Assembly (NCBI GenBank): GCA_007922305.1
Contig: ML677326.1
Location: 52,340,453-52,404,452, forward strand
Origin: Dermatemys mawii
Taxonomy: Eukaryota; Chordata; Testudines; Dermatemydidae
Direction of reading: 5' to 3'
DNA length: 64,000 nucleotides
The translations under genes were made by a program, and so were the position numbers. Under the pieces are notes generated by a model. That model made no database searches. It saw only the letters and a program-made list of their open reading frames with translations, and had not been told where the DNA came from. Positions 1 to 10,685 of this stretch are shown piece after piece. Every line of letters begins with the position of its first letter. The stretch's first letter is position 1.

Positions 1-34
1 TATTTCTATTAAAACAAAAATTTTAATAGAAATA
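1..34. repeat. Perfect 14-bp inverted repeat
   Basis: Positions 1-14 are the exact reverse complement of 21-34, with a 6-base A-rich loop. The sequence is AT-only apart from one C or G per arm. It may be the edge of a larger element cut by the window start. No function is assigned. Confidence 0.7.
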
Positions 35-111
35 ATAGTTCCATATGGAAATAGTACTAGAAATAATTAAAATAATAACAAATCAACAGTCTGGCAGAAC
101 AGCATGTATAT

Positions 112-193
112 ATTTCAGAATGATACGAATTCACGATGTGTGTGTATGTGTATATATATATATGTACGTGGTGAATTCGTATCATTCTGAAAT
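112..193. repeat. Perfect 23-bp hairpin around a TG/TA microsatellite
   Basis: Arms 112-134 and 171-193 are exact reverse complements (23 of 23), each containing the core GATACGAATTCAC or its complement. The 36-base loop (135-170) is a TG/TA simple repeat. Perfect arms in otherwise decayed sequence suggest a young foldback, a MITE terminus, or a palindrome extruded at the microsatellite. A small-RNA hairpin is possible but unsupported. Confidence 0.75.
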
Positions 194-359
194 TAAAATA
201 CGCTGCTTTGTTTAGGTTAGTGAAGAAAGCACTAGTTTTAATACTTACTATTTTGGTACTGAGAAATTTTCAACTGTACATAATATAATTTTGTATTTAT
301 TTCTAATAAACATTTAATCCAGAATGAAATGAATTAGAAGTGTGTTATAAAAATGTGTC

Positions 360-462
360 TACCACCCCCACACCTAAATTATCTGTGCCGGAGAAGGGGT
401 ACACCGGTAAGACAAATGTCTCAAAAGGGGCACGCGAATGTTGTAAGTTTGGGAAACACTGA
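360..462. mobile_element. hAT-like nonautonomous element, one end
   Basis: The sequence ends in AAGTTTGGGAAACACTG, whose complement CAGTGTTTCCCAAACTT is a typical hAT (Charlie-like) terminal inverted repeat. The upstream part contains CACACCTAAATTATC and a CpG-containing stretch. The other end is not seen and may be outside the window or lost. Confidence 0.35.
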
Positions 463-3400
463 TATAGTGGAATGTTATGGTACCTGCTAATAACAATCAT
501 ATTTCATGAATGAAACAAACTTCCATGGTTAACATAATTATGTTGCTTGAGTTGAGATGCATCAGAATCATGGACATAATGGACCAGGGAGATTTGATTT
601 ATATATTCTACTTTGCCAGTGCCAAATACATTAGGTGCACACAATCCTCCAGAGTGGGACAGAGAAAAGAGTACTGGTCATTGTCCTTTTATTCCCACAG
701 TAGTCTGAAAACCAAACTGGATTTGCAAGAATGGTTCATCCTGCATACACCCCAGCACATTGGAGCGTTTGGGGAAGAACTGTCTTCAAGGGACAATTTC
801 CACACCACTACCAAGCTGTCCTAGGGGTGGTGAGGCATTACGCTGCCCTTAACACAGGCAGTGTCTAAACAGTAAATTTATGAGCCACCAAGGGATTAAA
901 AATATATAGTGCCTACAACATTTTTTAAAAAAACAACTATCTAAAATACTTTTTCTCTAAAACACATGGGTGTATGTGTGAGTGCACATTATTATATATA
1001 AAGACATGTCAGTATGGTAAAAAGGTTTTATCATACTCCTTTAGAATTACCCATATAGCTTACCCTTAGCTCTGCCCTTGTGTGGCATACAGAGCTATGT
1101 GCCTAATGTTCTTTTCTATGTATTGCACCTTTATGAGAAAAGTTAGCCCTTCTAGCCTGTATGAAGGGTCACATCTGCTGTCACAGACTGTCACACACAC
1201 TGTCTTCATGGTTAGACTATGTCTACACTAATGATCTGCATAGCTGGAAGGTCTCTTGTGTAGCTGCTCCATGCTGATGGGAGAAATTAAACCACCTCCA
1301 ATGAGCAGTGGGAGCCATGCTGGAGGAGAAGCTCTCCAGCCAGCATAACTCAGTGCACAATACTACTTATATTTGCTACACTTTTGTCACTCAGAGAAGT
1401 GTTTTTTTCACACTCCTGAGTGACATACGTTTTGCTGACATAAGTGGTAGTGCACACATGGCTTTTATTTGTTCCTTCTTTCCTTGTTTCTTTCATCTAA
1501 AATAAGTTATCTGGACTCAAAGTAAAAATTTGTTTTCTGGCTAGAGAAACACATAACACCTAGTGAATGATGCAACCATCACAAACTCATGCCAATATAA
1601 CCTAAATATTAGATTACACCATAATGTAGTCCACTAAAATCTGTGAGTTATCCATAAAGAGAGAGAGAGAGATAAATAAAAATTAAACAAAAGAGCTGTG
1701 CCTCATATATTTCTCTCCTTGTGAAAATAAATGTATGTAGAGGGATGAATTAGTGCATGGCATGAAGTCTCAGGGACCAGCACGGGTATAGAGGGGACAG
1801 GATCTGGAGAGCAAAAAGTAGCAGAGGCACCAATATATAACCTTCAGGTAGCTGCATGGCCGGGTATGGGGACAGCACCAGTAGCTGCGGTACTGTTGGC
1901 TGCAGGCCTCTTGCTCAAGGTTCAGCATAAACGTAGTGCTCTCTCTGGTCTTATTACTCTCTGAAAACTTTACCTGTGAACCACCCAGTCATTGTGGGAG
2001 AAGAATACCATTTAGAAAAGCTTCACTCTAGCTCTTTCCCTCCAACTCACACCTCCCTAGTTGAGTCACTTTATCCTACCGCAGAGGCTCACCACAGCTA
2101 GCAGGTTTGCTTCTTCACCACTTTCACGGGGCAGGATTAGCCTATGTGATAACACTGTTGCCTTTGTTATCTTTCCCCAACATTCACACAAATAAAAATC
2201 ACTCAGAGAAGTGGTTATGAAAAAGCAATCAAAGATTCCAAACATCTGCCCATTTTCAGCTATGCTGGAAATAGTGATAGGTACTGAAGGTGCCAGTTAC
2301 ATGAATGAGGATTTATATGAAGAAAGTTAAAAATGGATAGATGGTCCCTCCCCTTTGAATTGGTCTAAAGGCCTCATCCTGCAAGATATTGAATTCCTCT
2401 GTAAAATGCTGCTGGGTCCCCTTTAAAGTAAAAGGTTCCATTTACTTTATTAGAGGTTGATAGCATACACATCTGTGGTTGATGTAGCTCTGGCATCTTC
2501 ACAAAACTACTCATAGTATTTGTAAACCATGTATCTACAGGTGTGCCATAGATGTTTGAAGGAGAATGGCTATGGTTAGCTTGGATACAATATTAATTCA
2601 TTAATGAAATCTGACACTATTTTCTTTTTTATTAAAGAAGTCCCCTAATATTTTTATATTTTAATAAAATGAGATTTTGCAAGTATTTTTTTCTTTCCCA
2701 TACTCATAATGCACCTATCAAAAAGTGGCATTTGCCTGTAGTTCATATGTTATGCTGGAGATAAGTTATCAGCTGTTTTACAATTCCAAAGGAAATTTAT
2801 TGATTAAAAAATGAACTAAATTGACTCTTGCCAGCAACATCTGACTTTGACAGGTCTGTGACTGTCTACCTGTTTATACCTAATCTTTTAGACAGCATAA
2901 AATTAACAGCATGTGTCCCTTGTAAAATAGTTTTAGTGATAGAAAATGCTTTAAAAGTTCAAAAATTCCCTTTTGCTTATACTTTAGAAGGCTCATTCAC
3001 TGAAGTTATATATTAGCAAGAAAAATGTCAGTATTCAGGTTGACCTGAAACAAATCCTGCATCTGGATGTGCCTATTATGCCATCTTCAGGACGTTCCAG
3101 AAATATAGTTATACTGGATTTTCCACTCTTTCAGTACTCCATCATGAGAATTTTCTATGTCATATACATTCTACTTCAGATTGGGAAGTTAAAAATAAAT
3201 AAATAAATCATCAGAAACTACTTTTTACCTCAGCGTAGGAATAATGACTGGCTTCTTATTTTTAAGAGAATGACAAAAGGCTACAATGTGTTTGTTTTTA
3301 TTAATTTAACATTTATTCTGTTACTCCAAAGAGATGAGTAATTATTTCAGCTGAATAAATATAACATGACCAGTGATTATTATGCCAGCACCCTGGGCTG

Positions 3401-3905
3401 GGATTCCATATGCAAAATTCCCAAAGTGATCAGGGAATAGAAAATTGGAGTCCCCCAGAGAGCTACATTAGCCTGCTTGGATTGTGGTTTGTGTGTGTCC
3501 CGCTCCCAATTAATTTTACATTAGCAAAATAAAAATGCTACTTAATTTCCAGGACAACCCTGACAGTACATGTGCTAGCATCCTGCTTGTCTACCATCCC
3601 CTACACTTTGCGGGGTAACTAACACACATACCTTCCAGTGCCAATTAAGTATGTCCAGACCAATAACTGAAAGAGGGCCCTTTTTTATCCTTGAATTATG
3701 CCTGTGTATTTCCAGACTGTTCTTCATTTCCCAAGTAATATTAAAGAAAAATCTGTCCACAGCCATCAGCTGGTTGGCTCCTCTCCCAACATGCCATGAC
3801 AGTAGGACTCATTACACCAAGGAAATACACAGACTATTTACCCAAGCCCATAGGGGTGCATCCCATCAAGTCATGCTCCCTCAAGTGAGAAACAATTCAA
3901 TGGCC
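463..3905. other. No gene recognised; AT-rich intergenic sequence
   Basis: Apart from the MITE at 1214-1463 and a (GA)n tract near 1661-1672, I see no exon, RNA gene or recognisable repeat. ORFs here are at most about 100 codons and have no family resemblance. Confidence 0.5.
1214..1463. mobile_element. Degraded MITE with GTCTACACTA-type ends
   Basis: The left end GACTATGTCTACACTA is roughly the inverse of the right end TGGTAGTGCACACATGGC (about 12 of 16 positions). Between them is a decayed 250-bp body with GGGAGAAATTAA and CTCTCC segments. This matches a MITE family common in turtle genomes as I remember it; the superfamily is not certain. Confidence 0.5.
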
Positions 3906-3934
3906 AAAAAAAAAAAAAAAAAAAAAAAAAAAAA
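3906..3934 (+). repeat. Poly(A) tract, 29 A
   Basis: An uninterrupted run of 29 A followed by CAAAACGC. It could be the tail of a retroposed transcript on the plus strand, but the 150 bases upstream are not recognised and no flanking target duplication was found. Confidence 0.8.
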
Positions 3935-4728
3935 CAAAACGCATTTATGTTAACACAGAGTTAACACCATGTTTCTTTGTGGTGTGTCATCCCCTTGTGG
4001 TTATGGCTGCCCATGCAACTTTAACTCTGCCCTCTTTCAGCTATGCCCCCATAAACTCTATTAACATACATACCTTCATTCTGGCAACCCTTCAGTTGCT
4101 GAAGCAACAAGCATTTCACCTCCTTTTACAACTCATTCACTCTCTCTCACAGGTTTCCATCTACCACTATTAGAGGACAAAGAAAAAAAAAATGTTGCTC
4201 ACACCACATTCCCTCTATTGCCCTAGAGCTGGCCACAGCAATGGGAATTATTCGCATACACTCCTGGTGTAGTCAGCATGTTAGGGCTGTCTACTCTAAG
4301 TGGTGGAGACAGTAGTTGGACCTGCATATTTGTGATATGAGAACACATACTTTGAAGTGTGTGCCAGAACTATGGTTGGGATATGGGGAACTCGATTTTT
4401 TGCACCCTCCCATGTGTGTGAGCAAAGGGAAGAGGTGCATGTGTACCTTTAGGATGCATTTCTATGCATAACTGAATCTTATGTTCTCAGCAGGGCATAA
4501 GACTTTTATTGCCAAGGAGATTGCCAGCAGTGAGGTGGCATATGAGAGGATTTTAATGCTTTAATGAGGATTTCGTGAAAGTGTAGTTTGAGATGTAAGG
4601 GAGATCCTGTAAGGGAGTTATAAAAGGCTGTGAATTGGTTCTTAAATTGTACATGTGGGGTGCAGTAGCAGATCTGGGGGTGCCAAACCTCCTTCCTGAG
4701 CCTCCAACCTCTCTCCTACCAGCTATCC

Positions 4729-6044
4729 CTATTTATCCCTCCCTGAGGGCCTGGCCCCCTCCTCCCAGAGTTCTCTTTCTCCCTTTCTTCGTTGGTCCTT
4801 TCCCCTCTCTCCTCTTTCGGGAGGGTTCCAGTCTAACCCTAGGACCACAGGATAGGCCAACCCCTCCAGTACCCCCACCCACTGCCAGGTAAACCTGCCC
4901 TGCACTTCCAGGGGTACCTGGGCCATGGGACAACATTCCTCGTCCCCGTGGATGCATTTCACCTGCACCCGTTTCCCAGGGATGAGCCAATGCGGGTTGA
5001 CTAAGCACCGCTGTATGAGGGAACAGACTGAAGCTGTGTCCACTATACCCCTCAGGGGCTTCCTCCCAACCCGCACCGGGATAGTGGCCAACCCGCGCCT
5101 CTTTTTCCACCCCCCAATCTCAGTCCAACCACAAAAGTCCACTGCCCCACAGTCCATCACTGGGCAGTCCCGGCTCTTATGTCCCAGCTGTCCGCAGCGC
5201 CAGCACACAAACTGTCCCGGGCGGCTGGGTGTTCCCTTGGGCTCCTCCCGCCACTGGTTGACTGGTTTCCAGGAGGGTGCTCCCAAGCCTTCCTGCATCC
5301 CTCCAAGTCCCACAGGGTCCGACACTCCTTTAGGGGGAAGTCTGCCTCGGCGTACTCCTCAGTCCACTGGACAGCAGCTTCCAGGGTGGTCGGCTGGTGT
5401 TGCCGCACCCAGACCCGCACACTGTCTGGGAGGCACTGAACAAACTGTTCTAGGACCACCTGATCCATTATTTGCCCCACAGAGTGGGCATCAGGCCTCA
5501 ACCAGCGGGCTGCCCAGTCCGTCAGTTTTTGGGCAAAGGCCCGGGGCCGCATGCCACCTGCCCACCGGGCTGCCCGAAACTTCTGTCGATACTTCTTGGC
5601 CGAGAGTCCAGGCAGTCCAAAATCGCGGCTTTGACACTGTCATAGTCTCTGGCCTGGGTATCTGTCAGGGCCATGTATGCTGCCTGAGCTTCCCCAGCCA
5701 GCCAGAGGGCTAACCGCAGGGCCCAGGTTGTCCGGTCCCATCCCACACCCAGGGCCACCCGCTCAAAGGTGCCCAAAAAGGCATCAGGGTCATCCGTTGG
5801 GGACATCTTACGGAGGCTGAGGCCTGGGGCCCGGGTGCCCTCTCCCCCTGCAGGACTTACCAAACATTGCAGGAGCTGCTGCTGCACTGCTGACTGCTCC
5901 TTGATAAAATCCTGCAGGGTCTTCTGCTGCTCTGCCTGCCAAGCAAGTAAAGCCTGCCTCTCCACCTGGTGACTGCTGGAAGGCCTGCAGCGCCTTCTGC
6001 GTCTCTGCCTGCTGCTTGGTGAGCCACTGCAGGGTCCCCTCCAT
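4729..6044 (-). pseudogene. gag: Broken gag with SCAN-like segment, zinc knuckle and protease remnant
   Basis: The likely start is the ATG at 6044-6042, just after the primer site, opening with MEGTLQWLTKQQ and a Gln-rich N terminus of probable coiled-coil character. Reading then shifts frame at least three times. The capsid C-terminal part (about 5528-5336) carries WLRPDAH, VLEQF, LPD and WVRQH, the hallmarks of SCAN domains. A CX2CX4HX4C knuckle lies at 5205-5164. A protease-like part has VDTASVCSLI (about 5043-5014) and a later VVLGLDW, but the usual active-site Gly after Asp-Thr is absent. The last open frame ends at 4729. No intact protein can be made. Confidence 0.75.
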
Positions 6045-6058
6045 GTTGCCAAAATGAG

Positions 6059-6076
6059 TCTCTGGACAAGCCCCCA
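6059..6076 (-). promoter_or_regulatory. Primer binding site, tRNA-Pro-like
   Basis: Two bases after the LTR end, the minus strand reads TGGGGGCTTGTCCAGAGA. It agrees at 13 of 18 positions with the tRNA-Pro primer site of gammaretroviruses, including the first eight bases. This fixes the LTR boundary and the orientation of the element. Confidence 0.7.
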
Positions 6077-6078
6077 CA

Positions 6079-6456
6079 TGTAACAGGGTCTGCTGGCTTC
6101 CCTCTTCCTGCAGCCCATTGGCTGCCCAAATAAAGCTCAGAGAGGCTTCAGCAGTGCAGCACCTGTGTATTTATTATTTACAAGAGCAGCGCCCACCACC
6201 AGTGTTAAGCTATATACAATATTAGAGGCTTAGTTAGCACCTCACAAATACAGTAGCCCTCAGCCAGGAGACTGACCTTGCCCTGGCCATTCCCCTCACC
6301 TTCTGGCTTCTTCCAGCTTTTATAGCCCTTAAGCCAGCAGGTGCAGCCAATCTCCAGGCCAGACATCAGGCTTTCCCCAGCACCAATCTATCTCCCCAGA
6401 TTGGGGCTGGCTGAGTAGGGGCTGATTAGGTGCCTCTGCACCAGCACCCTGCTACA
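6079..6456 (-). repeat. 5' LTR of the Gypsy-type element
   Basis: The 378-bp LTR begins TGTAGCAGGG and ends CCCTGTTACA on the minus strand; the ends are inverted repeats matching 9 of 10. Promoter and processing signals are visible: CTATAAAAG on the minus strand (6317-6325) and AATAAA (6170-6175). The five bases outside its 5' edge (6457-6461) are ACCAC, which also form the target duplication of the neighbouring solo LTR. Confidence 0.8.
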
Positions 6457-6461
6457 ACCAC

Positions 6462-7219
6462 TGTCATAAGTGTGAAGTAGCCTAGAATTAGTGTTTACCT
6501 GTAAGGGGTTAAGCTAAAGGTAACCTGAGAGGTGGACAACTGACCAATGAGAAATTCCTCAGGAGACAAAGGATTTTAAGTTTCAATTTCTCTCTGGGTC
6601 TCTCTCTGTTCACCTCAGCTATGGGATGAACACAGCTATGTCTTTCACTGTAACTATAAGATTCTATTAAGTATTGTAGTCAGTAAGTTTACCTTCTTTT
6701 TATCACTTGGAGGGTTCTCCGTGGTGAGTGTTGGCTGGGTGCTTCTTGATATTGTAAGCTTCAGCAGAGATATCAACTGTGGGAGAAAATTGCCTCGGGG
6801 GAGAGGTTTGGTTTCTGAATCCTTTTTTTGATTATGGTAGATGCTGTTCTATTGATGGTTATAAGGGATTTATTCCTTTCTTTTAAGAAGCTGACTGCTT
6901 GTTTTTCATTGTGTAAGATCCTGGTTTTGGATCGGGCACATCTCGCAGGATCAAGCGAGGTTTGGGGTTTTTTTCTCTCAAGCTTCCCAGGGAAGGAAGA
7001 AGTTTGGGGGGTTAGTGGAAAGGGAAAGAAGGGTCCCAAACTACCCTAGACCTAGTTTGGTGGTGGCAGCGTACCAGGTCCAAATACAGAAGAATTTGTG
7101 TTCTGGGGAAAAACATTTTAGCCCAAGCTGGTAAAATAAGCTTGTGGGGGTTATTTCTTTTTTCATGCGGGTCCCCACATCTGTACCCTAGAGTTCAGAG
7201 TGGGGAGGCAATCCTGACA
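6462..7219 (+). mobile_element. Solo LTR of an endogenous retrovirus-like element, 5-bp TSD
   Basis: The 758-bp segment begins TGTCATAAG and ends AATCCTGACA, with inverted TGTCA/TGACA termini. It is flanked on both sides by ACCAC (6457-6461 and 7220-7224), a perfect 5-bp target duplication. The 3' part contains the TGGTGGCAGCG and GTTCAGAGTGGGGA segments that I associate with an abundant turtle LTR family. There is no internal region, so it arose by recombination between two LTRs. Confidence 0.8.
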
Positions 7220-7224
7220 ACCAC

Positions 7225-9921
7225 CTAATAACTTCTTTAAATATCACCAACCTTAAACCCATCCCATATTGGGTGGCAAACCATTCTAATTCCTGAAAGC
7301 AGGTACCACAAACAAGACAATGTTTTTGACACAAAGGTGTCAAAAAACACCTGCCATAAGACAAAGAGATATCCATTCAGGACTTACCTGCTACACAACA
7401 AATTAAATGAACATAGTAAGTGCTAATGAGGGTGAGAATTATTTTTCACACCTTGCAGTTACAGACCAAAAATGGGCTCCCAGATGGTGGTCACTTGGCA
7501 TCAGTGCCCTGGCCTACCCAACATCGCAGTACCTATCACCAAATCCCTCTCTAGTTTCCTCCCTCCACCCCAAAAAATAAAGCTGCTGTCTAGGCTGCCT
7601 GAAACAAGAAACACTCTATGTCAGAGTGAGAGGCTTTCCCCTAACTAACATTCTGTTGACCTGATCCTGCAGTGGTTGACTTGTGAAATGATGAAGGGAT
7701 GATCTAAATTCCACCACCACTTCCAGCTTTTATAGCCCTTAAGCCAGCAGGTGCAGCCAATCCCCAGGCCAGGCATCAGGCTTTCCCCAGCCCCAATCTA
7801 TCTCCCCAGATTGCGGCTGGCTGAGGGGCAAAATAGTTATTTTCAAATATTTCCTAGGTATAACCAAAAAGAACACAATCAAGCAAACAAGGACTCCCAA
7901 TGTACTTAAAGGAGTCTGAGGTGAGATTCTGGATTAGGCCAGACATCCAATAAAATCTCTCAGCCTTCATACTGTGGTGATGGGCCTACACATTAGAGTA
8001 GAAATAAGCCAAGGCAGACTGTCCCCCATATTTAGAGTATCTACTGAAGACACTGCATGTAATGTGGGCATTGGTGCCTCTCTGAAAGGAACATGAGAAC
8101 TATTTGCCTGAACATCTATTTATGTAAACTGCTGAGCTTTCTGAGCTGATGCACTGAAAGTAGGATATCATCCAACCAGGTTACAGGTCATTATTTTTCT
8201 GGTACCAGCCAACTGATGGTTCTTTTCTGATGGCCATTTCTTTCTCACAAGCACTGCTCGGCCAACATGCACTGCTCTCCAATTGGACTAGAATAATAAT
8301 TTTTATGTATTTCAAGAGCAATAGACTGAGTAAAATAGACATGGATATAGACGGATAGAGTTTTGAAATTTTAAGAGGTTCTGAATATCTGGAGTAATTC
8401 CACTGAAGCAATGGTGTGAAAGCAGAATCATGTCCTTTAGTTTTAGGCAAATCTTAAATCTCAGGTTTGAATAACTATTACTGTAATTCAGCAAATGAAG
8501 GGCTTTGCTAAGAACTATTTTTATCCTGTTTTCTTTAGATATGAACACTACCAATATCTTATCAGCCACAAAAAGCTACATATTACAAAAATTGATACCA
8601 TCTTGTATTTAATGCAGTGCATATTTCAAATCAATGTTGATTTGTATTTAACTCGTTGACAGAACATCTAGTGGCTGCTTAATTGTTTAAACTGAAGTCT
8701 ACAGGCAAACTAAATGAATCTTACCAATTCATTTCAAGTGTAAAATTAACAGACGATACACTGGCTGTTAGGTGTATTACAAATCCAAAGTGCCTCAAAA
8801 AACCTGCATGAAAACAATAGCTTAGCTTTCAGGTATTAAAACAAATTTAGATTTAAAAAGTCTGTAAGATTTGATTATATGCATGTATAATAGATAACTT
8901 CTTCTGCATAATAGATGTAATCAAGTATAGTTAAAACACCTCATCAAGTTTAACCTTAAAACAAGGAGTCACCACTTTATTACCTACATTCATAGTGTTC
9001 ATGAACTCTATTGATGGGAGTGTAAAACAAGATGACTGTCTAACATATGTACAGTGATTCAGGCTGAGACTGAAGGCAGGAAAGCATTTCTCATGCCAGA
9101 CACCTGTCAGGAGTGTGCGGGAGTGCATGTGTACACAGAGTGAAACTCTATAAATCAAAATATCTATAGATTAGTCTCTGCCATCATTCACCAACCATTG
9201 TTTTTGATTTATTACAGAAATTTGGGGGGGAGGGGTTCAACTCTGGGAACATTGACAGTTTACATTTGTAGAGCTCCCATAAAGCTTTGTTCTATATTCA
9301 TTGTGTCCCTTATATACCAAAGGTAACTTTCCTCATAGATATTTGAAGTTAAGGGAAAAAAGATCTTATTCCACTAAGCTGAACTTAATTTGTTTCATTC
9401 ATACTCCACCCGCCAAGCCCACTTACACTGTTTATGAGTCTGTATATATGAAAAATACTCACCAGCTGGAAGGGAAGGAAATACAGTAAGAAACCAGATA
9501 CTCGCTAAGACTGCAGCTGCTAATCTCCATCAAGTTTAAAGAGCCACCTATCAGAAAAGCATGAAGGGAACTGTTCTTATGAAACTGTAACCTTACAGCC
9601 AGACAGTTCGGTCTAGCTAGGGAACTGTAAAAGAGATTAGGAATAAGGGACTGATTTTGGGGGAGATGTGGGTGAGGGAACTGCTGGTTGAAAAATATCC
9701 CCAGGTAGTAGCTATTTCAAACAGAAAGCTCCAGTGTGTCAGTACATATCATGATACTATGATATTTTACAGTGGAACACATCTGATCTTTTCCAGCTAT
9801 CACCACACATCCGGCTAATATAATCAGATCAGATTCTTAGAAACAAGTATAATAACCTTTAGAAATTACAAAGGGATAGTTTTGCTTAGTGAACATGTAC
9901 TCATGCAGTGCTGCCTAGTGA
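7225..9921. other. No gene recognised
   Basis: Besides the LTR fragment at 7720-7825, this AT-rich stretch shows no exon, RNA gene or repeat that I can name. ORFs are short and unlike known proteins. Confidence 0.5.
7720..7825 (-). repeat. 106-bp fragment of the Gypsy-type LTR
   Basis: It aligns without gaps to the LTR core at 6310-6415, with 4 differences in 106 bases by eye, in the same orientation. It includes the TATA region. Both edges are abrupt. It is either a truncated second LTR insertion or a local duplication. Confidence 0.85.
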
Positions 9922-10295
9922 CAGCATATTTACACTGCACACCCTTGGTGGTGGTGTGTCGTGTTTGCGTAGCCAGAGTCAAAAGCAAGCTGCATCCACA
10001 CTGTGATGTGTGGCTATCCACAGGAGTGAAAGGTTCAGCCAGGAGTGGAGGCAGTGAGGAAAAGCTTCAGAAGTTCCCCACTGCTGGAGACTTTCCCTGC
10101 CTCAGGAATATATCCGAGCCTTTCTGCACCACTACAACCTCCCCCTTTGGTGCAGAAAGGCTACAGCAACTCCCTGACACAGGGAAAGGCTCCAGCAGTG
10201 GGGAAGCAGCAGGACTTTATACTGCTAAAAATAGCAGTATAGATGGAGGAACGTACCACTTGGGTAAACAGAGAAAAGTGTAGTGTACATACCCT
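9922..10295. mobile_element. Foldback MITE with nested hairpins
   Basis: Outer ends GCATATTTACACTGCAC and the inverse of GTAGTGTACATACCCT resemble the GTCTACACTGC termini of other MITEs here. The interior is a long imperfect palindrome: 10074-10088 pairs perfectly with 10191-10205, and 10117-10131 pairs perfectly with 10148-10162. A separate 10-bp hairpin lies at 10218-10241. The ORFs across it are by-products. Confidence 0.65.
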
Positions 10296-10609
10296 AAGGG
10301 TTCAGGATGTCTTTACTCTTCTTGCCTAAGCAGCGGTTTGCTATCTAACTAGTTATACTCATGCTTACTGATGTGCAGTGTCTGTACTCTACATGCAGCC
10401 GTGTGAAGTCTGCAGTGTAAACATACTCTGAGACAGGCACATTAGAACCACGCTTCCATTTTTGCCACAGTAGCTCCATGTAACTCACCCCTAACGATGT
10501 GGATGGGAGCGAATGATAACTAAGAACTCAGTTGATACGTCACACTAACGAACAGTCAGGTTCTGACAGGTTAAATATATCTCCTTAAAGTAGTGGAACT
10601 AGCCAGACA

Positions 10610-10685
10610 ATCACCCGCTCTGATCAGAGATCAAACATACAAAAATCAGGTACACTGACTTGTCCATTGGACCAAAGGTTCAAGC
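10610..10685 (-). mobile_element. Possible tRNA-derived SINE fragment
   Basis: On the minus strand TTTGGTCCAATGGACAAG resembles a tRNA A-box region, and GTTTGATCTCTG, about 25 bases later, is B-box-like. It is too degraded to name a parent tRNA. Confidence 0.3.

Larger units (their letters stand above)
4671..6456 (-). mobile_element. Gypsy/Gmr1-like LTR retrotransposon, 3'-truncated, SCAN-like gag
   Basis: Read on the minus strand, this is a complete 5' LTR (6456 down to 6079), a primer binding site, then a gag region with a SCAN-like segment, a CCHC zinc knuckle and an aspartic-protease-like remnant. The element stops near 4671 (limit approximate), before any reverse transcriptase, integrase or 3' LTR. 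SCAN domains of vertebrate zinc-finger proteins are known to derive from the gag of Gmr1-like Gypsy elements, and this gag looks like that source. Several frameshifts make it non-coding today. The solo LTR at 50177-50573 has related termini. Confidence 0.8.

Noticed and set aside
112..193. microRNA precursor
   Set aside because: Perfect pairing without bulges and a 36-base TG/TA loop is unlike typical precursors; there is no expression evidence.
3651..3953. 100-codon ORF ending in a Lys run
   Set aside because: The Lys run is the poly(A) tract; the rest has no family resemblance.
4925..5713. 262-codon plus-strand ORF
   Set aside because: It is antisense to the gag remnant, which carries the recognisable motifs on the minus strand.
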